Source: an uncultured Caulobacterales bacterium (GTDB taxonomy: Bacteria; Pseudomonadota; Alphaproteobacteria; Caulobacterales; Caulobacteraceae). From it: a stretch of 64,000 nt of DNA. The stretch lies in contig CAISEP010000016.1 in NCBI GenBank assembly GCA_903884425.1, positions 434,001 through 498,000 on the forward strand, given 5' to 3'. The position numbers and the translations under genes are program-made. Shown here one piece after another: positions 19,226 through 31,202 of this stretch (positions within the stretch are counted from its first letter, which is position 1; every line of letters begins with the position of its first letter). Under the pieces are notes generated by a model, which saw nothing but the letters and a program-made list of their open reading frames with translations, was not told the origin of the DNA and did not search any database.

Positions 19226-20181
19226 AGGCCACCGCCGAGGACTTCCTGCCCCTGGCCGATGTCGCCGCCCGGGCCGTGGCCGGCCCCCGGGGCCGCCATG
19301 CCGCCCTGATCGAGGACGCCTTCCAGGTGATGGTGGAGACTCCAGGCGGCGGCGTGCGCTTCACCGGCGACGGCCCCGGCCGCGCCCGAGCCCGCCGCAC
19401 GGTGGAAACCCTGGCGGAGCGCGCGCTCCAGGGCCTCGAGGTTACGGAGGGCGACGTGCGCACCGCGATCCTCCAGGCGCGGACCAGTGCCGTGCGCGGC
19501 GTGCGCCCGGCCATGCCCGTGGGGCGGCGGGGGGCTGTGGCTCCCAAGACCGAGGCCCAGGCCCGGTATCTGGATCTTCTGGCCCACCATGACCTCGTGT
19601 TCGGCATCGGTCCGGCGGGGACGGGCAAGACCTTCCTGGCCGTGGCCCATGGGGTGGCCATGCTCTCCCGCGGGGAGGTGGACCGGCTGGTCATCACCCG
19701 CCCGGCGGTGGAGGCGGGGGAGCGTCTCGGCTTCCTGCCGGGGGACCTGAAGGAAAAGGTCGATCCCTATCTCGCGCCGATCTGGGAGGCCCTGTCCGAC
19801 CTGATGGGCCGCGAGGCCCTGGACCGCCGCCGGGACCGGGGCGAGGTGGAGGTGGCCCCCATCGCCTTCATGCGAGGCCGGACCCTCGCCCATGCCTATG
19901 TGATCGTCGACGAGGCGCAGAACGCCACCCGCCTGCAGATGAAGATGATCCTGACCCGCCTGGGGGAAGGGGCGCGCATGGCGGTGACCGGCGACCCCAG
20001 CCAGATCGACCTGCCCAGCCTGCGGGACAGCGGCCTCGCCCATGCGGTCTCCATCCTGGACGGGGTGGAGGGGGTGGCCGTGGCCCGTTTCTCCGCCGCC
20101 GACGTGGTGCGGCATCCGCTGGTGGAGCGCATTGTCCGCGCCTATGACGCCGACGCGGCCCAGTCCGGCGGACCCCGCTGA
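19222..20181 (+). CDS. phoH: PhoH family ATPase
   Basis: 319-residue PhoH-like P-loop ATPase. Motifs are Walker [15 protein letters not shown] (about residue 130), [24 protein letters not shown], Walker [13 protein letters not shown] and the sensor [11 protein letters not shown]. It has an N-terminal KH-like region rather than a PIN domain. The exact role is unclear; the family is tied to RNA metabolism and lies next to ybeY in most proteobacteria. The ATG overlaps the miaB stop; longer in-frame readings from 19087 lie inside miaB and are rejected. Confidence 0.95.
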   Translation: MKATAEDFLPLADVAARAVAGPRGRHAALIEDAFQVMVETPGGGVRFTGDGPGRARARRTVETLAERALQGLEVTEGDVRTAILQARTSAVRGVRPAMPVGRRGAVAPKTEAQARYLDLLAHHDLVFGIGPAGTGKTFLAVAHGVAMLSRGEVDRLVITRPAVEAGERLGFLPGDLKEKVDPYLAPIWEALSDLMGREALDRRRDRGEVEVAPIAFMRGRTLAHAYVIVDEAQNATRLQMKMILTRLGEGARMAVTGDPSQIDLPSLRDSGLAHAVSILDGVEGVAVARFSAADVVRHPLVERIVRAYDADAAQSGGPR

Positions 20182-20684
20182 TGGCCGGGGACGCCAAGGG
20201 GATCGAGATCGAGATCGACGTGGAAATCGAGGCGGACGGCTGGACCGGGCACCTGCCGGATGTCGAGGCCCTGGTGGTGGCCGCGGCGACGGCGGCACTG
20301 GCCCCCGACCATCCGGGGGCGCTCACCGTGCTGCTCACCGACAATGCGGCCGTGGCCGAGCTCAATACCCGGTTCCGCGGCCGGGAGGGCCCGACCAATG
20401 TGCTGAGCTTTCCCGCCGCGGCCAGTGCCCGCCCGCATCTGGGGGACCTGGCGCTGGCCCTGGAGGTCTGCGAGGCGGAGGCCCGGGCCCAGGGCAAGAC
20501 CCTCGCCCACCATCTGCAACATCTGGTGGCGCACGGGGCGCTTCATCTTGTAGGATTCGACCATCAGTCCGACGAGGAGGCCGAGATCATGGAGGCGCGG
20601 GAACGCCGCATCCTGGCCGGTCTCGGGATCGCGGACCCTTATGCCGTGCCGGATGATCCGGTCGCGGTTCATCCGGAGCCTTAG
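20181..20684 (+). CDS. ybeY: Endoribonuclease YbeY
   Basis: Zinc-dependent single-strand endoribonuclease involved in 16S rRNA 3'-end maturation and 70S quality control. The product is 167 residues and shows the family zinc motif HGALHLVGFDH (H118, H122, H128) and the upstream FRGREGPTNVLSFP. It shares one base with the phoH stop, giving tight coupling. Confidence 0.97.
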   Translation: MAGDAKGIEIEIDVEIEADGWTGHLPDVEALVVAAATAALAPDHPGALTVLLTDNAAVAELNTRFRGREGPTNVLSFPAAASARPHLGDLALALEVCEAEARAQGKTLAHHLQHLVAHGALHLVGFDHQSDEEAEIMEARERRILAGLGIADPYAVPDDPVAVHPEP

Positions 20685-20696
20685 GCGACCGACCGC

Positions 20697-21578
20697 ATGG
20701 CGAGCTCAGACCCCCGATCCGGCGCTGCACCGCCCCCGTGGCTGCGATGGTTCGGAAACCGCCGGAAGCCGGACCCCTGCCCCCAGGCCACCCCCGCGGA
20801 GGAGGAGGCCGTCGATCTCATTGATCAGGCGGAGGCCTTCCAGACCCTTCGCATCCGGGACGTGATGACCCCCCGGGCGGACATCGTCGCCCTGGAGATC
20901 TCGCTCCCCCTGGACGAAGTAGTCCGCCGCTTCGCCCGGAGCGAGCTGACCCGCATGCCCATCTATCGGGAAACCCTGGATGATCCTGTGGGGGTCGTCC
21001 ACATCAAGGACATCGTGCTGCTGCTCGCCCCGCCGGAGGATCCGGCCGCCCCGCCCGCTCCGATCCCGTGGAAGGACCCGGTGCTGCACCGCCTGCGCCG
21101 GGAGGCCCTCTATGTTCCCGCCTCCATGCTGTGCTCCGACCTGCTGCTGCGGATGCGGGTGGCCCGGATCCACATGGGTCTGGTGATCGACGAGTTCGGC
21201 GGCGTCGACGGGCTCGTGACCCTCGAGGACCTGCTCGAAGCCGTGGTCGGGGAGATCGACGACGAGCATGACGAGGACGAGGCCCCGGATCTGGTCACCC
21301 GCCCCGGCGGCGTGATCGAGGCCGATGCCCGCGCATCCCTCGAGGACCTGGAAGCGGTGCTGGGTCGGTCCCTCCAGCCCGAGGACGAGGACGAGGAGAT
21401 CGACACGGTGGCGGGCCTGGTGGCCACCCTGGCCGGTCGGGTGCCCCAGCGGGGCGAGGTCATTGTCCACCCCTCCGGCTACGAGTTCGAGATCATCGAT
21501 GCCGATCCCCGGCGGATCCGGCGGCTGCGTATCCGGCCGCCCAGCGAGACCCCTTCACCGGAGACGGTCCCGCGATGA
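20697..21578 (+). CDS. Hemolysin-family CBS-domain protein (CorC/TlyC/YbeX)
   Basis: 293-residue cytosolic protein with a CBS pair (RIRDVMTPRADIVALE, about residue 53 onward, and the second around MGLVIDEFGGVDGLVTLEDLLEAVVGEIDDEHD) and a C-terminal CorC_HlyC domain (about 205-285). There is no transmembrane segment, so it is of the short CorC/YbeX type. The family has been linked to Mg2+/Co2+ efflux and more recently to ribosome metabolism. The position between ybeY and lnt is the conserved one. The last four bases overlap the lnt start. Confidence 0.93.
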   Translation: MASSDPRSGAAPPPWLRWFGNRRKPDPCPQATPAEEEAVDLIDQAEAFQTLRIRDVMTPRADIVALEISLPLDEVVRRFARSELTRMPIYRETLDDPVGVVHIKDIVLLLAPPEDPAAPPAPIPWKDPVLHRLRREALYVPASMLCSDLLLRMRVARIHMGLVIDEFGGVDGLVTLEDLLEAVVGEIDDEHDEDEAPDLVTRPGGVIEADARASLEDLEAVLGRSLQPEDEDEEIDTVAGLVATLAGRVPQRGEVIVHPSGYEFEIIDADPRRIRRLRIRPPSETPSPETVPR

Positions 21579-23203
21579 TCGCCCTGCCGCGCGTCCGCAA
21601 GGGCGGTCCGGTCGCCCTGCTGGCGGGCCTGGCCGCGGCCCTGGCGCATCCGCCATTCGGGTTCCTGCCGGGGCTCCTCGGCTTCTCCGTGCTCTATCTG
21701 CTGTTGCTGCGAAGCTCGGCGGAGCGGCCGCTGCGGTCCGCCTTCTGGCGGGCCTGGCTGTTCGGTCTTGCCTATTTCACCGTCAGCCTGTGGTGGATTT
21801 CGGAAGCCTTCATGGTGGACGTGGCCGCCCATGGCTGGCAGGCCCCGTTTGCCGTGGCGGGTCTGGCCGGAGGGCTGGCGCTGTTGTGGGGCCTTGCGGC
21901 GGTGGTCTGGCGCACGGTCAATGGCAAGGGGCTTGCGGGAGCCTCGGCCTTCGCCGCCATCCTGGCCGTCACCGAATGGTTGCGGGGCCACATCCTGACC
22001 GGCCTGCCCTGGAACCCCCCCGGGGCCGCCTGGGCCGCAGGCGGGGCGGTCAGCCAGCTGGCCTCGGTGGTGGGCATCTATGGCCTGACCCTGTTCACCC
22101 TCGTCCTCACCAGCCTGATCGCCCTGGCGGCCTCGCCGGGATACCGGCACCGGATGCGGCCGGTGCTGGCGGCGGCGGCCGCGCTCGCCCTGGTCTGGGG
22201 CTTCGGTTCCGTCCGTCTGGCCACTGCGCCGCATGGCCCGGCCGGGCCGGTGGTGCGCATCATCCAGGCCAATGTGCCGCAGACCGACAAGTGGGATGCC
22301 CGCACCTTCAGCGAGATCCTCGGGCGCTATACCCGCCTGACCGCCGCCCCGGCCGCAGGCCCGGTCCCGGCCTATGTGATCTGGTCCGAGACCGCCATCC
22401 CCGCCCTGCTGGACGACTATCTGGCGGACGACACCTGGACCGCGGCGGAGGTCCAGGCGAGCCTCCGGCCGGGCCAGACCCTGATCCTGGGGGCCGACCG
22501 GGCCGATCCCGCCCCGGACCGCACCCGTTACTACAACAGCCTGTTCGTGCTGCGGCGAACGGTCACGGGCTTCGACCGCCTGGCGGTCTACGACAAGCAC
22601 CACCTGGTCCCGTTCGGGGAATATTTCCCCGTCGACAGCCTCGCCGAGGCCACCGGCCTGAAGAAGCTCGTCCATGTGGGCGACGGGTTTGACGCCGGAC
22701 CGCCGTCCCGGGTGGTGCGGCCGGACGGGGTGGCCCCCTTTGCCCCGATGATCTGTTACGAGAGCCTGTTTCCCGGCGCGATTTCCGACCAGGGCCGCCG
22801 GGCGGCCTGGATCGTCAACGTGTCCAACGATGCCTGGTTCGGCCGGACCAGCGGGCCGATCCAGCACCTGAACCTCGCCAGCTACCGGGCCATCGAGACC
22901 GGACTGCCCATGGCACGCTCCACCCCCACCGGCGTATCGGCCCTGATCGACGCCTATGGCCGGTCCCTGCGCCAGCTGGGCCAGGGACGGGAGGGCTTCA
23001 TCGACCTGCCCCTTCCACCGGTCGCGCCGGAGACGCCCTATCACCGATTCGGCGACACGATTTTCTGGGTTGTAATTCTGGCTATGTTTTTGCACGTTAT
23101 GGCGGTAATTTCGTCACCTGGGCGGGGGAATCTTGCCGCGGCGTCGTCCTATAGGCGCCGGACGGTCGCTCCGCCCAACCCAACTCTGTCAGGCGACGCC
23201 TGA
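21575..23203 (+). CDS. lnt: Apolipoprotein N-acyltransferase
   Basis: Inner-membrane enzyme transferring the third acyl chain to lipoproteins before Lol sorting. The 542-residue product has about six N-terminal transmembrane helices, then the nitrilase-like periplasmic domain. The catalytic triad is visible: Glu in WSETAIP (about 271), Lys in YDKHHLVPFGEYFP (about 339) and Cys in MICYESLFP (about 392). A final transmembrane helix (FWVVILAMFLHVMAVIS) is followed by a roughly 30-residue basic, proline-containing tail. The coding sequence around 23060-23115 is noticeably AT-rich and may hold the promoter of the next gene. Confidence 0.97.
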   Translation: MIALPRVRKGGPVALLAGLAAALAHPPFGFLPGLLGFSVLYLLLLRSSAERPLRSAFWRAWLFGLAYFTVSLWWISEAFMVDVAAHGWQAPFAVAGLAGGLALLWGLAAVVWRTVNGKGLAGASAFAAILAVTEWLRGHILTGLPWNPPGAAWAAGGAVSQLASVVGIYGLTLFTLVLTSLIALAASPGYRHRMRPVLAAAAALALVWGFGSVRLATAPHGPAGPVVRIIQANVPQTDKWDARTFSEILGRYTRLTAAPAAGPVPAYVIWSETAIPALLDDYLADDTWTAAEVQASLRPGQTLILGADRADPAPDRTRYYNSLFVLRRTVTGFDRLAVYDKHHLVPFGEYFPVDSLAEATGLKKLVHVGDGFDAGPPSRVVRPDGVAPFAPMICYESLFPGAISDQGRRAAWIVNVSNDAWFGRTSGPIQHLNLASYRAIETGLPMARSTPTGVSALIDAYGRSLRQLGQGREGFIDLPLPPVAPETPYHRFGDTIFWVVILAMFLHVMAVISSPGRGNLAAASSYRRRTVAPPNPTLSGDA

Positions 23204-23259
23204 ACCTCCCGGCGCCGCGGGCGGTTCCGAGCCGAGCCGCCTGTCCCGACGAGAGGCCC

Positions 23260-23697
23260 ATGACGTCAGTCCACGACACAGACCGCGCCCCGAACATCGT
23301 CGACCAGCATGTGGGGATGCGCATCCGGTTGCGCCGGAAGGCCGTGGGTCTCAGCCAGGACAAGCTGGCGGAGGCGCTGGGCCTGACCTTCCAGCAGGTG
23401 CAGAAATACGAACGGGGCCTGAACCGGGTCAGCGCGTCCAAGCTGTACGACATCGCCCGGACCCTGCGGGCCTCCATCCCCTATTTCTTCGAAGGGCTGG
23501 CCAGCACCGAAACCGTCAACCGGAAGGATGTGTCGGAGCCGGACTCGGCGGAGTTTCTCTATGACCTCGTCATGACACCGGAGGGGCTGGAGCTGGCCGC
23601 CCTGTTCCCGAGGATCGAGCGGCGGCACCGACGCCTGGTTCTGGAAATGGCCCGGGCCCTGGTCAGGGAGTCACCCGTCGAGGCGAATGTCGACTGA
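23260..23697 (+). CDS. XRE-family helix-turn-helix regulator
   Basis: 145-residue DNA-binding protein. The HTH_3 domain occupies residues 19-75 (RIRLRRKAVGLSQDKLAEALGLTFQQVQKYERGLNRVSASKL). A C-terminal region of unknown function ends in a helical segment. This family sits between lnt and metK in many alphaproteobacteria; here xth lies in the metK position on the other strand, and metK is 6 kb away. The last 27 bp overlap the convergent xth. Its target genes are unknown. Confidence 0.9.
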   Translation: MTSVHDTDRAPNIVDQHVGMRIRLRRKAVGLSQDKLAEALGLTFQQVQKYERGLNRVSASKLYDIARTLRASIPYFFEGLASTETVNRKDVSEPDSAEFLYDLVMTPEGLELAALFPRIERRHRRLVLEMARALVRESPVEANVD

Positions 23698-24483
23698 CAC
23701 CGGCGCATGGTCGGACGGGCGCTCCCACTCCCGCACCGTATCGTGCACCCGGGCATCGGCCCGGCCACTGTCCCGCGCCGCGGGGGCGAGGCCAGGGCTG
23801 GCCCACAGATGGTCCAGCCGCAGCCCGCGGTTGGACTTGCGGAAGTCCTGGGCGCGATAGCTCCACCAGCTGTAGAGCTTGGTCGGTTCCGGCACCGCCT
23901 CCCGGGGCAGGTCGATGAAGCCGAGGGACGCCTGCATCCGGGCGATGGCCTCGAGTTCCACGGGGGTGTGGCTGACCACCTTCAGCATCTGGCGGTGGCT
24001 CCAGACGTCATTCTCCCCCGGGGCCACGTTGAAGTCCCCGGTCAGTAGCAGGGGGGCCTTCGGGTCCCGCGCCGCCATGGCATCCGTGGTGTGGCGCAGG
24101 AAGTCGAGCTTGTGGGCGAACTTGGGGTTCTCCACCGGGTCGGGCACGTCGCCCCCGGCGGGGATGTACAGGGTCTGGATCTCCATCCCGGCCACGATCA
24201 CCCCGACATTGCGGGCATGGCCCTCCCGGCACAGGTCCAGGACCGGAGCCGGAGTGATCGGCAGGCGGGAGGCAATGGCCACCCCGTGCCAGCCCTTCTG
24301 CCCCTTCAGCGCCAGATGCGGCAGGCCCATGGCCTCGAAGGCGGCAACGGGAAACTCCCCGTCATGGCACTTGGTCTCCTGCAGGCACAGGACATCGATG
24401 GCCGCTTCGGTGACGAACCGGGTCACCTGGTCGATGCGCAGGCGGACGGAATTGATGTTCCAGGTGGCGACCCGAAGGCGCAT
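23671..24483 (-). CDS. xth: Exodeoxyribonuclease III / AP endonuclease
   Basis: 270-residue Mg2+-dependent base-excision-repair nuclease of the exonuclease III family. It shows WNINSVRLR at the N-terminus, catalytic Glu36 in LCLQETKCHDG, LLTGDFNVAPGENDVW with the Asp/Asn pair, LRLDHLWAS, and the terminal PSDHAPVSVDI with the catalytic Asp-His. The frame is open far upstream through trpS, but ATG at 24481-24483 gives the exact family N-terminus. It is 29 bp downstream of trpS on the same strand, so murJ-trpS-xth may be one transcript. Confidence 0.97.
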   Translation of the reverse strand: MRLRVATWNINSVRLRIDQVTRFVTEAAIDVLCLQETKCHDGEFPVAAFEAMGLPHLALKGQKGWHGVAIASRLPITPAPVLDLCREGHARNVGVIVAGMEIQTLYIPAGGDVPDPVENPKFAHKLDFLRHTTDAMAARDPKAPLLLTGDFNVAPGENDVWSHRQMLKVVSHTPVELEAIARMQASLGFIDLPREAVPEPTKLYSWWSYRAQDFRKSNRGLRLDHLWASPGLAPAARDSGRADARVHDTVREWERPSDHAPVSVDIRLDG

Positions 24484-24512
24484 CTGTGGTCTCCGATCCC
24501 GGCTTGACGGGT

Positions 24513-25553
<1,041 letters not shown>

Positions 25554-25563
25554 GACGGGGCTC

Positions 25564-27216
25564 TTAAAGGGAATTGTCGGCGATTGCATCCGAAGTTCGC
25601 GGCGAACGGCGCAGGGCCGCGCGGATTTCCTGCACGGTCAGGGCGCGCAGGGCGAACAACAGCACCAGATAGACCACGGCCCCGACCGCGACCGCCAGCA
25701 CGACGGCGATCTCCTTGCGGTGCAGGAGAAAGGGCTCGTACAGGGGCCGCGTCTCGCCCGCCAGGTACAGAAGCCCGGTCAGCACGCCGCTGGCGATCAT
25801 GATCCGCACCAGCCGGGACACGGCGGCGGCGGACGGGGCGTAGTAGCCCCGCTGCAGCAGGGCGCGCAGCATCTGCGCCACGTTCAGCCACGCGGCCAGG
25901 GCCGTGGCCGCGGCAATGCCCGCGACCCCGTGCATCAGGAAGAACAGGGCCACGCCCGCCACCACATTGACCCCCACGCTCACCAGGGCAAAGCGCATGG
26001 GGCTCTTGGTGTCCTGCCGGGCGAAGAAGGCCTGGTTCAGGATCCGGGTCAGGACGAAGGCCGGGGTGCCGAGGCCGTACCAGAACAGGGCATTGGCCGT
26101 CTGGTGGGCATCGAACAGGGTGAACTCCCCCCGGGTGAACAGGGCGTCGATCAGGAAGAAGGGCATGCCCACCAGGGCCGCGGCGGCGGGCAGGGAAAAG
26201 GCCAGGGACAGGGCCATGGCCTCGTCCATGGCGGACTGCGCCCCCCCGTGGTCGCCGGACTGGACGGTGGTGGACAGGCGCGGCAGCAGGGCCACGCCGA
26301 TGGCCACGCCCACCAGACCAAGGGGCAGCTGGTAGAGCCGGTCGGCGGCGGCCAGCCACGAGCGGCCGCCGGGCACCAGGCTCGCCAGATTGCCGCTGAT
26401 GAAGATGTTGATCTGGGTGGCGCTGGCGGCGATGGCACCGGGAATGGCCAGCCCGATCAGGGCCTTGATCTCCGGCGTCAGGCGCGGCAGGCGGACATCC
26501 ACTCGGGCCCCGGACTTGCGCACCCCCCACCACAGCAGCCCCGCCTGCAGGACGCCGGCCACGATCACCCCGACGGAGGCGGCATAGGCGGCGGCCACGG
26601 CCTCGGTCTGCGGCCAGACGGCCACCAGCATGACGAGGTTGAGCAGGGTGGGGGCCAGGGCCGACACGATGAAGCGCCCCCGCGCCTGCAGCACCCCGGA
26701 CAGGTGGGCATAGATGGCCATGCAGGGCAGATAGGGCATGGCGATCTGGGTCAGGGTGACCGCCAGCTTGAACTTCACCAGGTCATGGGCATAGCCCGGA
26801 TTGATCACGTACATCAGCCACGGCATGGCCAGCTGGGCCCCCACGGTGATGACGATGGTGGCGGCGGCGAGGGTGGCCATGGCATCGGCGGCCAGGACGT
26901 CGGCGATCTCCTCCCCCTCGGTGGCGAGGCTGCGGGCATAGGCCGGAACGAAGGCGGTGGCGAAGGCCCCCTCGGCGAAGATCCGCCGGAACAGGTTCGG
27001 GAAGGCGAGCGCGGTGTTATAGCAGTCCGCCGCGATGGTGGAGGACGCCCCCATCCGGTAGGTGATCACCAGGTCCCGCAGGAAGCCCATCACCCGGCTG
27101 ATCATGGTCAGGCCCGAATAGATGGCGGAGGACCGCATCACGCTGGCACCCGGCCGGGGTGCGGCGGATGCAGGGGTCGCGCCGGTCGGGGCTGCGGATT
27201 TGAGGGGGGAGGTCAT
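25564..27216 (-). CDS. murJ: Lipid II flippase MurJ
   Basis: Inner-membrane MOP-superfamily flippase moving lipid II to the periplasmic face for peptidoglycan synthesis. The 550-residue protein has about 14 transmembrane segments and the family N-terminus [21 protein letters not shown]. It also has [20 protein letters not shown] and GVLQARGRF. About 27 extra residues (Ala/Pro-rich) precede the conserved part; an internal ATG (27136-27138) is an alternative start. Confidence 0.97.
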   Translation of the reverse strand: MTSPLKSAAPTGATPASAAPRPGASVMRSSAIYSGLTMISRVMGFLRDLVITYRMGASSTIAADCYNTALAFPNLFRRIFAEGAFATAFVPAYARSLATEGEEIADVLAADAMATLAAATIVITVGAQLAMPWLMYVINPGYAHDLVKFKLAVTLTQIAMPYLPCMAIYAHLSGVLQARGRFIVSALAPTLLNLVMLVAVWPQTEAVAAAYAASVGVIVAGVLQAGLLWWGVRKSGARVDVRLPRLTPEIKALIGLAIPGAIAASATQINIFISGNLASLVPGGRSWLAAADRLYQLPLGLVGVAIGVALLPRLSTTVQSGDHGGAQSAMDEAMALSLAFSLPAAAALVGMPFFLIDALFTRGEFTLFDAHQTANALFWYGLGTPAFVLTRILNQAFFARQDTKSPMRFALVSVGVNVVAGVALFFLMHGVAGIAAATALAAWLNVAQMLRALLQRGYYAPSAAAVSRLVRIMIASGVLTGLLYLAGETRPLYEPFLLHRKEIAVVLAVAVGAVVYLVLLFALRALTVQEIRAALRRSPRTSDAIADNSL

Positions 27217-27292
27217 CCCCCGCCTATGCTCTCATCTTTTGCGAGCGGTCAAGGCGCTGTGACGGGGCGGCGGCGGCAGTATATGAGGGGGG

Positions 27293-28402
<1,110 letters not shown>

Positions 28403-28435
28403 GGAGCGCCTCCCCAACTGACCTGTGTGTGCCCC

Positions 28436-28999
28436 ATGGACCTTTCCAAGATCCCGACCGGTGTGAACCCTCCCTATGATGTGAACGCCGTCATCGAAAT
28501 TCCCCAGGGCGGCGAGCCCGTGAAGTACGAGATCGACAAGGAGTCCGGCGCGATCTTCGTCGACCGCTTCCTCCACACCGCCATGTTCTATCCCGGCAAT
28601 TACGGCTTCATTCCCCACACCCTCGCCGATGACGGCGACCCGATGGACATCATGGTGGTCGGCCCGACCCCGGTGGTGCCGGGGGCCATCATCCGCTGCC
28701 GTCCCATCGGCGTCCTGAAGATGCGCGACGAGAAGGGCGGCGACGAGAAGATCCTGGCCGTGCCGGTGGACGCCCTGCACCCCTTCTATACCGGCGTGGA
28801 CAGCTGGCGCGCCCTGCCCACCATCCTGACCGAGCAGATCGCCCACTTCTTCCAGCACTACAAGGACCTGGAAAAGGGCAAGGAGACCTTCATCGCCGGA
28901 TGGGGCGATGCCGAGGAGGCCGGTCACCTGATCCGCGAATCCATCGAGCGGGCCGCTGCGGCGGACGAGGCCCCACGCAAGCTGCTCAGCCCGGCCTGA
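28436..28999 (+). CDS. ppa: Inorganic pyrophosphatase
   Basis: Cytosolic family I Mg2+-dependent pyrophosphatase, 187 residues. It shows the N-terminal NPPYDVNAVIEIP, KYEIDKESGAIFVDRFL, NYGFIPHTL, and the metal-binding DDGDPMDIMVV (about residues 64-73), then VDALHPFYTG-type sequence and HFFQHYKDLE. An upstream start at 28427 adds three residues. A strong terminator follows at 29028. Confidence 0.98.
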   Translation: MDLSKIPTGVNPPYDVNAVIEIPQGGEPVKYEIDKESGAIFVDRFLHTAMFYPGNYGFIPHTLADDGDPMDIMVVGPTPVVPGAIIRCRPIGVLKMRDEKGGDEKILAVPVDALHPFYTGVDSWRALPTILTEQIAHFFQHYKDLEKGKETFIAGWGDAEEAGHLIRESIERAAAADEAPRKLLSPA

Positions 29000-29027
29000 T
29001 CAGCGATCCGGTCCGCCAGACGTTTCA

Positions 29028-29057
29028 GGGGGTGTCCGCCGGGCACCCCCTTTTTTT
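29028..29057 (+). terminator. Terminator between convergent ppa and trmB
   Basis: Perfect 7-bp stem GGGGGTG (29028-29034) with CACCCCC (29044-29050), a 9-nt loop and seven T (29051-29057). It ends ppa on the plus strand. On the minus strand there is no comparable T-run, so it looks one-directional, although the hairpin is in the 76-bp gap between both genes. Confidence 0.88.
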
Positions 29058-29075
29058 GTCGGAAAGGTCCCGGCC

Positions 29076-29759
29076 TCAGCGCCGGACGAGGTCCAGATAG
29101 ACCGGAGCGATGTCCCCCAGGCCCTTTTCCTGGTAGCGGGTGGTCACGTGGTCGGCGGGGGGCGCGCGCCAGTCGTCTGCCCGCTCCGCCGTCCAGCTCA
29201 GGTCCGGATGAGCGAGGAACCGCTGCAGGGCCCAGTCCGCGTAGTCTGCCCAGTCCGTGGCGAACCGCAGCCGACCGCCGGGGATGAGGACCCGGACCAG
29301 CTCCGCCACGAAGGCAGTCTGCACCAGTCGGCGCTTGCGGTGCCGGGCCTTGGGCCAGGGATCGGGAAACAGGATGAACACCCGGTCGAGGCTGGCATCG
29401 GGCAGCCGGTCGAGGATGTCCCGGGCGTCTCCCACGTGCAGGCGGACATTGCCCAGCCCCGCCTCGTCCACGTGACGCAGGGCGCTGGCAGCCCCGTTGA
29501 GGAAGGGCTCCGCCCCGATCAGGGTCGCCTCGGGGTGCCGGGCCGCCTGGCCCGCCAGATGTTCCCCGCCGCCGAAGCCGATCTCCAGCCACAGCTGGTC
29601 CCGTCCCGCCCTCAGGCCGTCCCGGGTCAGGGGCTGGTCCAGGGGCACCGCGATCCGCGGCAGCAGGGTGTCCAGCAGCGCGCCCTGGGCCGGCTTGATC
29701 GTGCGGGACTTCACCCGGCCGAAGGTGCGCAGGGGAGGGTGGGGGTCGGACGATGTCAT
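29076..29759 (-). CDS. trmB: tRNA (guanine46-N7)-methyltransferase
   Basis: SAM-dependent Rossmann methyltransferase forming m7G46 in the tRNA variable loop, 227 residues. Motifs: WLEIGFGGGEHLAGQA (SAM binding, about residues 57-72), IGAEPFLNGAASAL, VHVGDARD-like LHVGDARD, and the family-defining FPDPWPKARHRKRRLVQ. It lies 47 bp downstream of metK on the same strand, so the pair is probably one operon. Confidence 0.97.
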   Translation of the reverse strand: MTSSDPHPPLRTFGRVKSRTIKPAQGALLDTLLPRIAVPLDQPLTRDGLRAGRDQLWLEIGFGGGEHLAGQAARHPEATLIGAEPFLNGAASALRHVDEAGLGNVRLHVGDARDILDRLPDASLDRVFILFPDPWPKARHRKRRLVQTAFVAELVRVLIPGGRLRFATDWADYADWALQRFLAHPDLSWTAERADDWRAPPADHVTTRYQEKGLGDIAPVYLDLVRR

Positions 29760-29806
29760 GGACAGGCCATAGCCCGGTCAGGGGCCGTTGGCCATCATCC
29801 CTGGGC

Positions 29807-30973
<1,167 letters not shown>

Positions 30974-31016
30974 GGCGAACTCCGGCAAGGACAGGGATCG
31001 GACGAAGGTGCGCCTG

Positions 31017-31045
31017 AACCTATAAAGATATCTTTATATGTGCAA
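31017..31045 (-). promoter_or_regulatory. Predicted metK promoter
   Basis: On the minus strand TTGCAC (31040-31045) and TAGGTT (31017-31022) are separated by exactly 17 bp. They lie about 45-70 bp upstream of the metK start. The spacer is filled almost completely by the palindrome listed separately. Spacing and position make this a convincing sigma-70-type promoter, though unproven. Confidence 0.65.
31021..31038. promoter_or_regulatory. Operator-like perfect palindrome in the metK promoter
   Basis: TATAAAGATATCTTTATA is a perfect 18-bp palindrome in an otherwise GC-rich region. It occupies the spacer between the predicted metK -35 and -10 boxes, which is the ideal place for a repressor. From memory, ArsR-family SahR/SamR-type regulators of the methionine cycle bind AT-rich palindromes in front of metK and ahcY; no such regulator gene is in this window. 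It could also affect the divergent rimK-like gene 165 bp away. Confidence 0.8.
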
Positions 31046-31202
31046 GTCATTCTGTGAGCCTGCGCCGCCGAACCCCGATCCCGTCGCCAAATCGTCACTG
31101 GCGCAGGCCCTCCGCATCGGCCTATCGAGGGGCCTGCGGGCGTTTCGCCCCGCATCACGCCCCCGTACCCTGTCCCAGCATCCTGACCCCGGGTCCGTCC
31201 CC

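Noticed and set aside
30974-31016. A SAM or SAH riboswitch in the metK leader
   Set aside because: The distance between the predicted transcription start and the metK start codon is only about 40 nt, too short for known classes, and the control signal looks like a DNA palindrome.
31038-31202. N-terminal extension of the RimB-RimK fusion by 55 residues
   Set aside because: It begins within the metK promoter/operator and has no family similarity; ATG 31203 is the plausible start.
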